Shown here: positions 8,601 through 17,102 of the stretch, in pieces
Layout: each line of letters opens with the position of its first letter
How positions within the stretch are numbered: position 1 is the stretch's first letter
Assembly: GCF_018070465.1 (NCBI RefSeq)
Contig: NZ_JAGPXT010000036.1
Location: 1-41,662, forward strand
Direction: 5' to 3'
From: Micromonospora sp. C95
GTDB taxonomy: Bacteria > Actinomycetota > Actinomycetes > Mycobacteriales > Micromonosporaceae
Length of the DNA: 41,662 bases
The notes under the pieces: model-generated
Told to the model about the DNA's origin: nothing
The model's input: only the letters and a program-made list of their open reading frames with translations
Databases searched by the model: none
Translations under genes and position numbers: made by a program

Positions 8601-8699
8601 CGTTCTCCTTCGATCAACCGTGCGAGGCTTCCAGCCTCTCACACGGCCCGGATTCCCGACTCACCAGTTTCAGCCGGAAAGAGGCATGAAACGGTCGAA

Positions 8700-9296
8700 T
8701 CACGCCCGGTATAGGCACCGTTTCGCGATGTACTGCACCACACCGTCGGGCACCAGATACCAGACCGGTTCGCCCCGGGCGACCCGGGCCCGGCAGTCGG
8801 TGGACGAGATCGCCATGGCCGGGACCTGGACCAGGCTGACCGTGTCGGCGGGCAGGTGCGCGGCGGTCAGCTGGAAGCCCGGCCGGGTGACCCCGACGAA
8901 GTGGGCCAGCTCGAAGATCTCGTCGAGGTCCTTCCAGCTCAGGATGCGCTCCAGGGCGTCCGCGCCGGTGATGAAGAACAGTTGCGCCTTCGTCCCGTAC
9001 TGGGCGCGCAGGTCACGCAGGGTGTCGACGGTGTAGGTGGGCCCGCCCCGGTCGATGTCGACCCGGCTGACCTGGAACCGGGGGTTGGACGCGGTGGCGA
9101 TCACCGTCATCAGGTAGCGGTCCTCGGCCGAGCTGACCGGGACGTCGGCCTTCTGCCATGGCTGCCCCGTGGGCACGAAGATCACTTCGTCGAGGCCGAA
9201 TCGGTCCGCCACCTCGCTCGCGGCCACGAGGTGCCCGTGATGGATCGGATCGAACGTGCCGCCCATGATGCCGATCCGCCGGATGTCTTCCTCCAC
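8700..9296 (-). CDS. nadD: Nicotinate-nucleotide adenylyltransferase
   Basis: Enzyme of 198 residues that makes deamido-NAD from nicotinate mononucleotide and ATP. The nucleotidyltransferase motif GGTFDPIHHGH is at residues 12-22, and ISSTDCR near 168 is the second ATP-binding motif. Other family features are FVPTGQPWQK and FITGADALERILSWKD. The start is the GTG at 9296 (VEEDIRRIGIMGG). It is the first gene of the nadD-rsfS-phosphatase-degV run. A strong hairpin separates it from pepN upstream. Confidence 0.96.
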   Translation of the reverse strand: MEEDIRRIGIMGGTFDPIHHGHLVAASEVADRFGLDEVIFVPTGQPWQKADVPVSSAEDRYLMTVIATASNPRFQVSRVDIDRGGPTYTVDTLRDLRAQYGTKAQLFFITGADALERILSWKDLDEIFELAHFVGVTRPGFQLTAAHLPADTVSLVQVPAMAISSTDCRARVARGEPVWYLVPDGVVQYIAKRCLYRA

Positions 9297-9321
9297 CCCG
9301 TGATCCTAGGGCGTGCCCGCG

Positions 9322-9365
9322 CGGAGCCGGGCCGGGCCGACACCATGCGGCCCGGCACGGCTCCG
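9322..9365 (-). terminator. Hairpin between pepN and nadD, probable pepN terminator
   Basis: A 17-bp stem with one mismatch (9322-9339 with 9348-9365) encloses an 8-nt loop, starting 5 nt after the pepN stop on the minus strand. There is no T-run, as is usual in high-GC actinobacteria. The nadD promoter must lie within or just beyond it. Confidence 0.55.
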
Positions 9366-9369
9366 GTCG

Positions 9370-11883
9370 TCATGCGGTGGTGGCGGCCACCGCCGTGCGC
9401 GCCACCAGGGCCCGACGCAGATCGTCGTCGGCGTCGGTGACCACCCGGCGCAGCCCTGGCGTGAGGTCGTCGCGGGCCAGCAACGCCGCAGCCGCCTCCC
9501 GGGTCGGCTGGGACACCGCGTGGCGGGGAAAGGCCAGCTTGGCAACCTCGTCGGCCACCCAGGGCGTACGCAGCCGCGCGGCAGCCGGCATGTCGGCGAA
9601 GTAGCTGTCGACGTAGCCGCTCGTCAGTTCCACCTGCTCGGGCTGCCAGAAGCCCTCCGCCGTCGCCTCGACCAGCCGATTCGACAACTCCGTGTTCGAC
9701 ACGATGATCTCCCACGCGGCCTGCTTGGCCGCGGGTTCGGGCAGGGCGGCCCGGCACCGGGCGGCCCGCTCGGCACCGGTGGCGCTGGGGTCGGCCGCCG
9801 CCTCGGCCGCGATCTCGGCCGCGCCGGCGGCATTGAGGACCACCAACCGGCCGAGCAGTGCCCACCGCAGCTCGGCGTCCACGGCCAGCCCGGCGGGGAC
9901 GGCCCGGCCGGCGAGCCAACCGGCGAGCAACTCGGCGTCGGTGCTCGCGGCGATCAGCCCCCGAGCGGCGGCCAGTTGCAACGACTCCCCCGGCGCGGCG
10001 TCGTCCAGCAAGCGTCGGCAGGATTCGGCGACCCGGGCCAGGGCGGACTGTCGCGCCAGCGGATCGAGATAGCGATCGATGAGCGAGCGACTCATCGCCA
10101 GCACGTCCTCGACGATGATCACTTCCCGCTCGGTGGGCAACGCCGCGACGATCAGATCGACAAGTCCGGTGACCGGCCGGTCCCCGTCGGTCGCGGCGTC
10201 CATCGCCTCACCCCAGAGCAGGGCGCGGGCCAACGGGTCGGTCAGGCGGGGCAGCAGCAGTGGCACCGCGTCGGCCGAGGCGGCGTCGAGGCGGATCTTG
10301 GCGAAGGTCAGGTCGCCGTCGTTGGGCAGCAGCACGGCGGCTGCCGGTTCCCCGGCCAACCCGTCGAGCCGGGTACGGCCGTCGTCGGTCTTCGGATCGA
10401 GGTCGACCTCGATCCGCTCGGCGGTGCCGTCCACGGCGTACCGGCCCACGCCGATGCGGTGCGGGCGCAGCGCCGGGTGCGTCGGCGGCGCGGTCTGCGC
10501 GATCACGACCTCGTCGTACCGGCCCTCGGCGTCCACCGTCACCTCGGCCCGCAGCGTGTTCACCTGCGCGGTCCGCAGCCAGGACGCCGCCCAGTCGGTC
10601 AGCTCCCGGCCGCTGCTGGCGGCCAGACTCTCGAGCAGGTCGGCGAGGGTGGCGTTGCCGAAGCGGTGCCGGGCGAAGTGGTCGTTGAGGCCGGCCAGGA
10701 ACGCCTCGTCACCGAGCCAGGCCACCAGCTGCCGCAGCACGCTGGCCCCCTTGGCGTACGAGATGCCGTCGAAGTTGAGCAGCCCCTCCGCGGCGTCGGT
10801 GACCTGCTCGGGCGCCACCGGATGGGTGGAGGGGCGCTGGTCGGCGGCGTATCCCCACGCCTTGCGGCGCAGCGCGAACGTCGTCCACGCCCGGTCGAAC
10901 CGGGTCGCCTCGGCGGTGACCCGGGTGCCGAGGTACTCCGCGAACGACTCGTTCAACCACAGATCGTCCCACCAACGCATGGTGACCAGGTCGCCGAACC
11001 ACATGTGCGCCATCTCGTGGGCGATCGTGGTGGCCCGCAGCTCGCGCTGGCTGTCGGTGACCGCCGAGCGGAACACGTAGTCGTCGCGGAAGGTGACCAG
11101 GCCCGGATTCTCCATGGCACCGGCGTTGAACTCGGGCACGAACGCCTGGTCGTACTTGCCGAACGGATAGCGCTCGTCGAACAGCTGGTGAAACCGGTCG
11201 AGACACTGCTTCGTGACGGTGAGGATCTCCGCCGCGTCGGCGTCGAGATGCTCGGCGAGGGAGCGCCGGCAGTACACACCGAGCGGAATTCCGTCGTGGG
11301 TGTCCCGGCGGACGTGCCAGGGACCGGCGATCAGGGTGAAGAAGTACGTGGCGATCGGCAGGGTGGGGGCGAACTCCCAACGACCCGGCTCGGGGTTGGC
11401 CGCCAGCTCCGCGTTGGCCGCCACCGTCCAGTGCTCCGGCGCGGTCACCGACAGCGTGACCGGTGCCTTGAGGTCCGGTTGGTCGAAGGCGGCGAAGACC
11501 CGCTGCACGTCGTCCAGGAACGACATCACGTACAGATAGGTCTCGCCGTCGGCGGGGTCGACGAAGCGGTGCATCCCCTCGCCGGTGTTCGTGTACGCCA
11601 TCTCGGCGTCGACGGTAAGCGTGTTCCGCGCCGCCAGGCCGGTGAGCGGCAGCCGGTTGTCATCGAGGGTCGCGGGATCGACATCGGTGTCGTTGAGGCG
11701 TACGGCGAGCAGGGCCGCCGGCTTGACCTCGACGAAGGTCTCGGTGCCGGTGGCCCGGAACCGGACCGTGACATGGGATCGGAACCGCTCACCGTCCCCG
11801 GTCAGGTCAAGGTCCACCTGGTAGGACTCGACGGTGATCGACGCGCCACGCGCGGTCGCCTCTGCACGGCTCAGGCTCGGCAT
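9370..11883 (-). CDS. pepN: Aminopeptidase N, M1 family
   Basis: Zinc metallopeptidase of 837 residues that removes N-terminal amino acids from peptides. The substrate-anchoring GAMEN motif is near residue 256. The zinc site HEMAHMWFGDLVT (HExxH) is near 288, followed by the downstream Glu in NESFAEYLG. The N-terminal beta domain and the C-terminal ERAP1-like helical domain (SSTELSN-type region through the end) give the usual length for actinobacterial PepN. The ATG at 11883 (MPSLSRAEATARG) is the conserved start; 18 further upstream codons are open but not family-like. No signal peptide is visible, so it is probably cytoplasmic. It is divergent from the DUF397 gene. Confidence 0.95.
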   Translation of the reverse strand: MPSLSRAEATARGASITVESYQVDLDLTGDGERFRSHVTVRFRATGTETFVEVKPAALLAVRLNDTDVDPATLDDNRLPLTGLAARNTLTVDAEMAYTNTGEGMHRFVDPADGETYLYVMSFLDDVQRVFAAFDQPDLKAPVTLSVTAPEHWTVAANAELAANPEPGRWEFAPTLPIATYFFTLIAGPWHVRRDTHDGIPLGVYCRRSLAEHLDADAAEILTVTKQCLDRFHQLFDERYPFGKYDQAFVPEFNAGAMENPGLVTFRDDYVFRSAVTDSQRELRATTIAHEMAHMWFGDLVTMRWWDDLWLNESFAEYLGTRVTAEATRFDRAWTTFALRRKAWGYAADQRPSTHPVAPEQVTDAAEGLLNFDGISYAKGASVLRQLVAWLGDEAFLAGLNDHFARHRFGNATLADLLESLAASSGRELTDWAASWLRTAQVNTLRAEVTVDAEGRYDEVVIAQTAPPTHPALRPHRIGVGRYAVDGTAERIEVDLDPKTDDGRTRLDGLAGEPAAAVLLPNDGDLTFAKIRLDAASADAVPLLLPRLTDPLARALLWGEAMDAATDGDRPVTGLVDLIVAALPTEREVIIVEDVLAMSRSLIDRYLDPLARQSALARVAESCRRLLDDAAPGESLQLAAARGLIAASTDAELLAGWLAGRAVPAGLAVDAELRWALLGRLVVLNAAGAAEIAAEAAADPSATGAERAARCRAALPEPAAKQAAWEIIVSNTELSNRLVEATAEGFWQPEQVELTSGYVDSYFADMPAAARLRTPWVADEVAKLAFPRHAVSQPTREAAAALLARDDLTPGLRRVVTDADDDLRRALVARTAVAATTA

Positions 11884-11951
11884 CCGCTTATCCTGCCCGA
11901 TGAGGGAACGAACCGGCTTCCTCATTTCCCCTGGCACTGGAGGACGGGACC

Positions 11952-12170
11952 ATGACAGCGCACCCCAAGGGTGACTTCGACCTCTCCCGGGCGGTCTGGC
12001 AGCGGGCCGAGGGCGACACCTCGGAGGCCGCCGTGGAGGTCGCCTTCGTCGACGATCTCATCGGCATGCGCAACTCCGCCGAGCCGGACGGCCCGGTGCT
12101 GGTGTTCACCCAGGCCGAGTGGGACGCCTTCGTCGCGGGCGCCCAGGACGGCGAGTTCGACCTGGATTGA
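11952..12170 (+). CDS. DUF397-family small protein
   Basis: Protein of 72 residues with the DUF397 pattern: an N-terminal FDLSRAVWQRA, a central VEVAFVDDLIGMRNS and the C-terminal VFTQAEWDAFVAGAQDGEFD. The ATG at 11952 is preceded by GGAGG (11940-11944) with seven spacing bases. DUF397 proteins are abundant in filamentous actinobacteria. They are usually encoded next to a helix-turn-helix regulator with a DUF5753 domain, in toxin-antitoxin-like or bld-type pairs. No such regulator is adjacent here, so this copy is an orphan. It is divergent from pepN, with a 68-nt shared promoter region. Confidence 0.88.
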   Translation: MTAHPKGDFDLSRAVWQRAEGDTSEAAVEVAFVDDLIGMRNSAEPDGPVLVFTQAEWDAFVAGAQDGEFDLD

Positions 12171-12251
12171 GCGCGGGTGCGGCGGTGGCCGCGAACGTGT
12201 ACCGGTCGCGCCCGGACCGAGCGACGACCGATGGCGTCCCCGGCCGCCGCG

Positions 12252-12635
12252 CTAGCCGCGGTCACCGTCGCCCCAGCCGAGGCCACCGGGGCCGGGCGCG
12301 TGATGGAAACCGGCGTGGCCGGCTACATCCACACACCGTTCGGCGTCCGGCCCGAGGGCACCGCAGAACAGCCGCTCGGCGTGCTGCCAGGCGTCGGCCG
12401 GCGACAGCGCGGAGGCACCGATCGCCAGCTCGGGCCGGAGCACGCTCAGCGCCTCGGCGTACCCGACCGCCACCTCGCGCGCGGCGACGAGATCGGCAGC
12501 GGTGAAGCCGAGATGGACGGTGAAGTGACGGTCGGGCCGAGCTGGCCGGCGCGGCTGCCCCACCAGCGGTAGCCGATCCCCGCCGGCCGCCCCGGCCTTC
12601 CAGCGGCGCCAGTACGCCGCACGGTTGTCCCGCAT
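12252..12635 (-). CDS. Unrecognised 127-residue protein
   Basis: I do not recognise this protein. The ATG at 12635 has a strong ribosome-binding site (GGGGAGG, 5 nt upstream), which supports it as a real gene although the open frame continues upstream. It begins MRDNRAAYWRRWKAG, basic and Trp-rich. It continues with HFTVHLGFTAADLVAAREVA, which looks like a beta strand followed by helices, and has two Cys in LFCGALGPDAERCVDVAGH. The C-terminus is Gly/His-rich. It converges on the DUF397 gene and is divergent from the P450 gene across a 278-nt gap. Function is unknown. Confidence 0.6.
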   Translation of the reverse strand: MRDNRAAYWRRWKAGAAGGDRLPLVGQPRRPARPDRHFTVHLGFTAADLVAAREVAVGYAEALSVLRPELAIGASALSPADAWQHAERLFCGALGPDAERCVDVAGHAGFHHAPGPGGLGWGDGDRG

Positions 12636-12913
12636 CCGTCCTCCCCGTGGCACGCCGAACCCCTGCTGTGGCGACGCACCGACCGTGCCGTTCGGGCCCG
12701 GTGGCTGGATCACCGCCGGACCGGTCGACGCCGCCCGATCAAGCAAACCAGGCTTCCCCGATGCGGGGAGGGGCCAGCAGCCGCTCCACCTGACCGGCCT
12801 GGCGTCACTGCCGCCCGTCAGCGCGGTTCATCGGCCCCTGACCTGGGTAGATATCACCTGCGACGGTTGGACGGCCGGTCGGCGACGGCCGCGCCCCGGC
12901 AGCAGGGACCCCG

Positions 12914-14158
12914 ATGGCGACCATTCCGACGGACCGCAGTCCGGACAGCACCCTGGCCTTCCTGCGGGCCGGCTACCGGTTCGTCGGCACGCGGTGCGAG
13001 CGGTACGGCACCGACATCTTCCAGACCCGCCTGCTGCTGAAACCGACGATCTGCCTGCGCGGCAGCGCCGCCGCCGAACTCTTCTACGACACCGACCGGT
13101 TCGTGCGCGAGGGTGCCATGCCGGCTCGCGGTCAACGGACGCTCACCGGCCGGGGCGGCGTCCAGGGTCTCGACGGCGACGCCCACCGCGACCGCAAGGC
13201 CATGTACCTGTCGCTGATGACGCCGATCGCGGTACGGCGGCTCGGGCAGCTCTTCGCCGACGAGTGGCAGGCCCGGCTGCCCACCTGGGAACTGTCCGGC
13301 ACGGTGAACCTGCACACCGAGGTCGCATCGATGCTGACCCGAGCTGTCTGCGCCTGGGCGGGGGTGCCGCTGAGCGGCGGCGAGCTGGACCGGCGTACCG
13401 CCGATCTCCAGGCCATGATCGACAGTGCCGCCGCGATCGGTCCCCGGCACTGGCGTGGTCGGCTGGGTCGTCGGCGCGGCGAGCACTGGGCCGGTGATCT
13501 CGTCGAGCGGGCACGCGGCGGGTCGCTGTCCCCGCCCGACGGCAGCGCTCTACGTGTGATCGCCGAGCATCGCGACGGCGCGGGGCATCGGCTGCCCCGC
13601 CGCGTCGCCGCGGTGGAACTGCTGAACGTGCTCCGCCCGACGGTGGCGGTGGCCCGGTTCGTGGTCTTCGCCGCGCTGGCCCTGCACGACCATCCCGCCT
13701 GGCGGCAGCGGGTACGCGACGACGAGGACGCCACGCAGTTCGTGCAGGAGGTTCGCCGCTACTACCCGTTCTTCCCGGTGACCACGGCCCGGGTCCGTCG
13801 GGACTTCGACTGGCAGGGTTACCACTTCCCGCAGGGCCGACGGGTGCTGCTGGATCTCTACGGCACCGATCATCACCCCGAGGTGTGGCCGGAGCCGGAG
13901 CTGTTCCGACCGGAGCGCTTCGCTGGCTGGTCAGGGGACCCGTTCACGCTGGTGCCCCAGGGTGGCGGAGGCCATCTCACCGGCCACCGCTGCGCCGGCG
14001 AGTGGATCACGATCGAGCTGATGAAGCGGGCGGTGACACTGCTCACCGAGGACATCCGCTACGACGTACCGCCGCAGGATCTCGCGGTGGACCTGAGCCG
14101 GATGCCGGCACTGCCGGCCAGCGGCTTCGTGGTCACCGCCGTGCGGCGCACCGGCTGA
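12914..14158 (+). CDS. CYP152-family cytochrome P450 (fatty-acid peroxygenase)
   Basis: P450 of 414 residues. The heme-thiolate loop reads PQGGGGHLTGHRCAGEW with the ligand Cys360. This is the CYP152 form with extra residues between Gly and Cys rather than the normal FxxGxxxC. The I-helix lacks the acid-Thr pair and has Arg241-Pro242 in VLRPTVAV, matching the Arg-Pro pair of CYP152A1 that holds the substrate carboxylate. The K-region is QEVRRYYPFFP. Family knowledge: CYP152 enzymes use hydrogen peroxide to hydroxylate or decarboxylate fatty acids and need no ferredoxin partner. None is encoded nearby. The start is the ATG at 12914; the product (alpha- or beta-hydroxy acid, or terminal alkene) cannot be told from sequence alone. 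Confidence 0.9.
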   Translation: MATIPTDRSPDSTLAFLRAGYRFVGTRCERYGTDIFQTRLLLKPTICLRGSAAAELFYDTDRFVREGAMPARGQRTLTGRGGVQGLDGDAHRDRKAMYLSLMTPIAVRRLGQLFADEWQARLPTWELSGTVNLHTEVASMLTRAVCAWAGVPLSGGELDRRTADLQAMIDSAAAIGPRHWRGRLGRRRGEHWAGDLVERARGGSLSPPDGSALRVIAEHRDGAGHRLPRRVAAVELLNVLRPTVAVARFVVFAALALHDHPAWRQRVRDDEDATQFVQEVRRYYPFFPVTTARVRRDFDWQGYHFPQGRRVLLDLYGTDHHPEVWPEPELFRPERFAGWSGDPFTLVPQGGGGHLTGHRCAGEWITIELMKRAVTLLTEDIRYDVPPQDLAVDLSRMPALPASGFVVTAVRRTG

Positions 14159-14300
14159 GCCCGGCTTAAGCGGTGACCGATTGGCCATTCTTCTGCGAAA
14201 ACGCCGCCGACGCTCAAGGATTGGAGGAAGGTCGGCGTCTCACGGACGGTGATCGGTCACAGTCGGACGGATCGCCCGCGCATCCTCGGAGGTGACACCG

Positions 14301-14774
14301 ATGTCACATCGGTCAGGCGACCGCACCGTACGCGCGCGGGTCCAGCTCGCCGCCATGATCGTGTCGGGGATCCTGCTGCTGTTCGGCGTGCTCGGCTTCG
14401 TGCCCGGCATCACCACCGACTACCACGAGCTGACCTTCGCCGGACCCCGGAGCCGGGCAGAACTGTTCGGGCTGTTCCAGGTGTCCGTGCTGCGCAACCT
14501 GGTGTTCATGATCAGCGGCCTGATCGGTCTGGTGCTGGCGCGGCGGCTGACCGGGGCGCGGGTCTTCCTCGCTGTCGGCGGCGCGCTGTATCTCCTGCTC
14601 TGGATCTACGGCCTGGCGACGGCCGACGAGAGCACCGCCAACTGGCTGCCGGTGAACGGCCCCGGTGACTGGTTGCATCTGGCTCTCGGCCTGTGCATGC
14701 TGGCCCTCGGCCTGCTGCTGTCCAACCGGGTCGGTACCGCTGGCCGACTGGACGAACCGATCGACAGTCCCTGA
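14301..14774 (+). CDS. DUF4383 membrane protein
   Basis: Integral membrane protein of 157 residues with four hydrophobic segments, roughly residues 16-34, 63-80, 87-105 and 123-140. The family signature is SRAELFGLFQVSVLRNLVFM, with the DYHELTFAGP segment before it, as in actinobacterial DUF4383 proteins. The ATG at 14301 has GGAGG 8 nt upstream (14288-14292) and is preferred over the in-frame GTG at 14292. The function of the family is unknown. It lies 142 nt after the P450 gene on the same strand and converges on the GNAT gene. Confidence 0.88.
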   Translation: MSHRSGDRTVRARVQLAAMIVSGILLLFGVLGFVPGITTDYHELTFAGPRSRAELFGLFQVSVLRNLVFMISGLIGLVLARRLTGARVFLAVGGALYLLLWIYGLATADESTANWLPVNGPGDWLHLALGLCMLALGLLLSNRVGTAGRLDEPIDSP

Positions 14775-14780
14775 TCGAGC

Positions 14781-15227
14781 TCAGGCCGGAACCGGAAGTC
14801 GCTTGGCGAAGCAGGCACGATACGGCCGGCCACCGGGCGCACCGTCATCGGCAACCAGCTCGTAGCCGCAGGCCCGGAACAGTGCCGCTGCGGGAAGATG
14901 CGAACCGGCCTCCACCCGCACCACCGAGTACCCCCGCTGGTACGCCAACTCCTCCAGCGCGGCGACCAATTGGCGGGCGACACCCCGGCGGCGGTAGGCC
15001 GGACGCACGTACAGCTGCGCCAGCTCGCCGGTGTCGTCGTCGCGCACCCGCATCCCACCGCACGCCACCGCCCGGCCGGCGAGTACGACCGTCAACCAGC
15101 AGGTGTCGCCGCGCGTGCCGACGTCCCGCCCGGCCCCGCCGGCGATGTCGCCCAGCTCGCGCTCACCGGCCGCGGCGAGTGCGGCGACCTCCGGATCCGT
15201 CAGCGGGCGGGACTCGATAAGCATCAC
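14781..15227 (-). CDS. GNAT-family N-acetyltransferase
   Basis: GCN5-related acetyltransferase of 148 residues. The acetyl-CoA-binding motif A is LYVRPAYRRRGVARQL (residues 72-87, the RxxGxA pyrophosphate loop). Motif B is in the C-terminal AALFRACGYELV. The substrate is not predictable. The start may be GTG at 15227 or ATG at 15224; neither has a clear ribosome-binding site. It lies 67 nt upstream of the obgE 3' end region on the same strand order but has no evident functional link with it. Confidence 0.88.
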   Translation of the reverse strand: MMLIESRPLTDPEVAALAAAGERELGDIAGGAGRDVGTRGDTCWLTVVLAGRAVACGGMRVRDDDTGELAQLYVRPAYRRRGVARQLVAALEELAYQRGYSVVRVEAGSHLPAAALFRACGYELVADDGAPGGRPYRACFAKRLPVPA

Positions 15228-15294
15228 CCCACGCTAGGGCGACGAAATTTCGCGAAGGTTTCCAACAGTTGTCCCCATTTCGGAGCGCATCGAG

Positions 15295-16746
15295 CTATTC
15301 GGCGTCAGTCCCGTCGGCGGGTGCCGACTCGACCTCGTCGGCCGGTCGCTGCCGGCGTGCCTTGCGGGCCGCCAGCCGCTCGGCCGCGCTGGCCCGGGTC
15401 GGCTTCTCCTCCAGCCGGACGTCACGGCCCCGGGTACCCGGGACGAACTCGGCACCGGCGTAGAGCGTGGGCTGCCAGTCGAACTCCCGCTCACCGATCC
15501 GAACCAGGTCACCGGGCTGCGCGCCCGCCTTGGCCAACTGCTCCTCGACGCCGAGCCGGGCCAACCGGTCGGCGAGGTAGCCGATCGCCTCGTCGTTGTC
15601 GAAGTTCGTCTGACGCACCCAGCGCTCGGGGCGGACACCGCGCACCGTGTACGAGCCGTCCTCCTCGGCCTCGATGGTGAAGCCGGCGTCGTCGACCGCC
15701 TTCGGCCGGATCACGATCCGCGTCGGTTCGACCGGTGGTGCCGCCGCTCGCGACTGTTCCACCAGTTCCGCCATCGCGTAGGTGAGCTCCTTGAGCCCTT
15801 CCCTCGTGGCTGCGGAGACCTCGTAGACCCGCAGACCACGCGCCTCCAGGTCGGGTCGGACGATCTCGGCGAGGTCGCGGCCGTCCGGCACGTCGACCTT
15901 GTTCAGCGCGACCAGCCGGGGGCGGTCGGCCAGCCCGCCGTACTCGGCCAGCTCCGCCTCGATGGTGTCGATGTCGGCCAACGGGTCCCGCCCCGGCTCC
16001 AGGGTGGCGGTGTCGATGACGTGCACCAGCACCGCGCAGCGCTCGATGTGCCGGAGGAACTCCAGCCCCAGCCCCTTGCCGGTGGCCGCGCCCGGGATCA
16101 GCCCGGGCACGTCGGCGACGGTGAAGGTGTGGTTGTCGAGCCGGACCACGCCGAGGTTCGGCACCAGCGTGGTGAACGGGTAGTCGGCGATCTTGGGCTT
16201 GGCGGCGGAGATCACCGAGATGAGCGACGACTTTCCGGCCGACGGGAAACCCACCAGGCCGACGTCGGCGACGCTCTTCAGCTCCAGCACCACGTCCAGT
16301 TGTTCGCCCGGCTCACCCAGTTCGGCGAAGCCCGGGGCCTTGCGGCGCGAGTTGGCCAGCGAGGCGTTGCCCCGGCCACCGCGACCGCCCCGGGCCACCT
16401 CGAAGGTGGTGCCGGCGCCGACCATGTCGGCCAGCACGGTGCCGTCGCTGGTCTGCACCACCGTGCCGTCGGGCACCTTGAGCACCAGGTCGGCGCCGTT
16501 GCCACCGTCCCGGTTCGATCCCGCGCCGCCTCGCCCGTTCTCCGCCTTCACGTGCGGTCGGAAATGGAAGTCGAGCAGCGTGTGCGCCTGCGGATCGACC
16601 ACCAGCGAGACGCTGCCGCCGTGCCCGCCGTTGCCTCCGTCCGGGCCGCCGAACGGCTTGAACTTCTCCCGGTGGATCGAGACACAGCCGTGCCCGCCGT
16701 CGCCGGCCTGCAGATGCAGGACGACCCGGTCAACGAACGTCGTCAC
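15295..16746 (-). CDS. obgE: Obg-family GTPase
   Basis: GTPase of 483 residues that acts in late 50S assembly and stress control. Domain order: glycine-rich Obg domain (about 1-158, with GGPDGGNGGHGG and GGRGGRGNASL), then the G domain with P-loop GFPSAGKSS (166-174), DVPGL and NKVD. A C-terminal OCT domain (about 345-425, ending with PGDLVRIGEREFDWQP) and a basic/acidic tail follow. The GTG at 16746 is preceded by GGAAGG. It is downstream of rplU-rpmA, as in most actinobacteria, but an intrinsic terminator and a second small GC hairpin (16762-16778) lie in between. Its expression may therefore depend on readthrough or its own promoter. Confidence 0.97.
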   Translation of the reverse strand: MTTFVDRVVLHLQAGDGGHGCVSIHREKFKPFGGPDGGNGGHGGSVSLVVDPQAHTLLDFHFRPHVKAENGRGGAGSNRDGGNGADLVLKVPDGTVVQTSDGTVLADMVGAGTTFEVARGGRGGRGNASLANSRRKAPGFAELGEPGEQLDVVLELKSVADVGLVGFPSAGKSSLISVISAAKPKIADYPFTTLVPNLGVVRLDNHTFTVADVPGLIPGAATGKGLGLEFLRHIERCAVLVHVIDTATLEPGRDPLADIDTIEAELAEYGGLADRPRLVALNKVDVPDGRDLAEIVRPDLEARGLRVYEVSAATREGLKELTYAMAELVEQSRAAAPPVEPTRIVIRPKAVDDAGFTIEAEEDGSYTVRGVRPERWVRQTNFDNDEAIGYLADRLARLGVEEQLAKAGAQPGDLVRIGEREFDWQPTLYAGAEFVPGTRGRDVRLEEKPTRASAAERLAARKARRQRPADEVESAPADGTDAE

Positions 16747-16783
16747 GACGTAATCCTTCCAGCGGGGCCCGGCCCCGCGTGAG

Positions 16784-16830
16784 AAAAGGCGAAGCGGGCC
16801 GGGACATCAGGTCCACGGCCCGCTTTCGCC
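16784..16830 (-). terminator. Intrinsic terminator after rpmA
   Basis: The stem 16788-16801 pairs with 16816-16830 (14 bp, one bulged A) and extends through GGAC/GTCC. On the minus strand it is followed by CCTTTTCTC, a T-run. It begins 7 nt after the rpmA stop and precedes obgE by about 40 nt, so it should end or attenuate the rplU-rpmA transcript. Confidence 0.75.
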
Positions 16831-16836
16831 GGACAG

Positions 16837-17091
16837 CTACTGCTGCGGCACGATGCTCACGGTCTTGCGACCGCGCCGGGTGCCGAACTGGACCGCACCG
16901 GCGGCCAGCGCGAAGAGCGTGTCGTCTCCGCCGCGGCCGACCAGGTCACCGGGGTGGAACTTGGTGCCACGCTGACGGATGAGGATCTCACCCGCGCTGA
17001 CGACCTGACCACCGAAGCGCTTCACGCCGAGTCGCTGGGCCGCGGAGTCACGACCGTTACGCGAGCTGGACGCACCCTTTTTGTGAGCCAT
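16837..17091 (-). CDS. rpmA: 50S ribosomal protein L27
   Basis: L27 of 84 residues near the peptidyl-transferase centre. It begins MAHKKGASSSRNGRDS, the normal conserved N-terminus with no cleaved extension of the Firmicutes type. Also present are LGVKRFGGQVVSAGEILIRQRG and the central HPGDLVGRGGDDTLFAL. The start ATG is at 17091, 11 nt after the rplU stop, and a ribosome-binding site is present as GGAGG-like sequence in the gap. It is co-transcribed with rplU and ends at an intrinsic terminator. Confidence 0.98.
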   Translation of the reverse strand: MAHKKGASSSRNGRDSAAQRLGVKRFGGQVVSAGEILIRQRGTKFHPGDLVGRGGDDTLFALAAGAVQFGTRRGRKTVSIVPQQ

Positions 17092-17102
17092 TGGAGGACG
17101 AC

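Noticed and set aside
9313..11955. Open frame of 880 codons on the plus strand, opposite pepN
   Set aside because: It is a shadow: the minus strand carries all PepN motifs, and the plus-strand product is a Gly/Arg/Gln-rich sequence with no domain, as usual in high-GC DNA.
12751..12775. Hairpin and GGGGAAGCC-like sequence (minus strand) considered as a cobalamin riboswitch
   Set aside because: No B12-box-like AGTCAGGAGACCTGCC equivalent or matching order of conserved blocks, and neither neighbour is a B12 gene.
14302..14308. Second TGTCACA match considered as another ECF41 promoter
   Set aside because: It overlaps the start codon of the DUF4383 gene and no CGTC follows at 16-17 bases.
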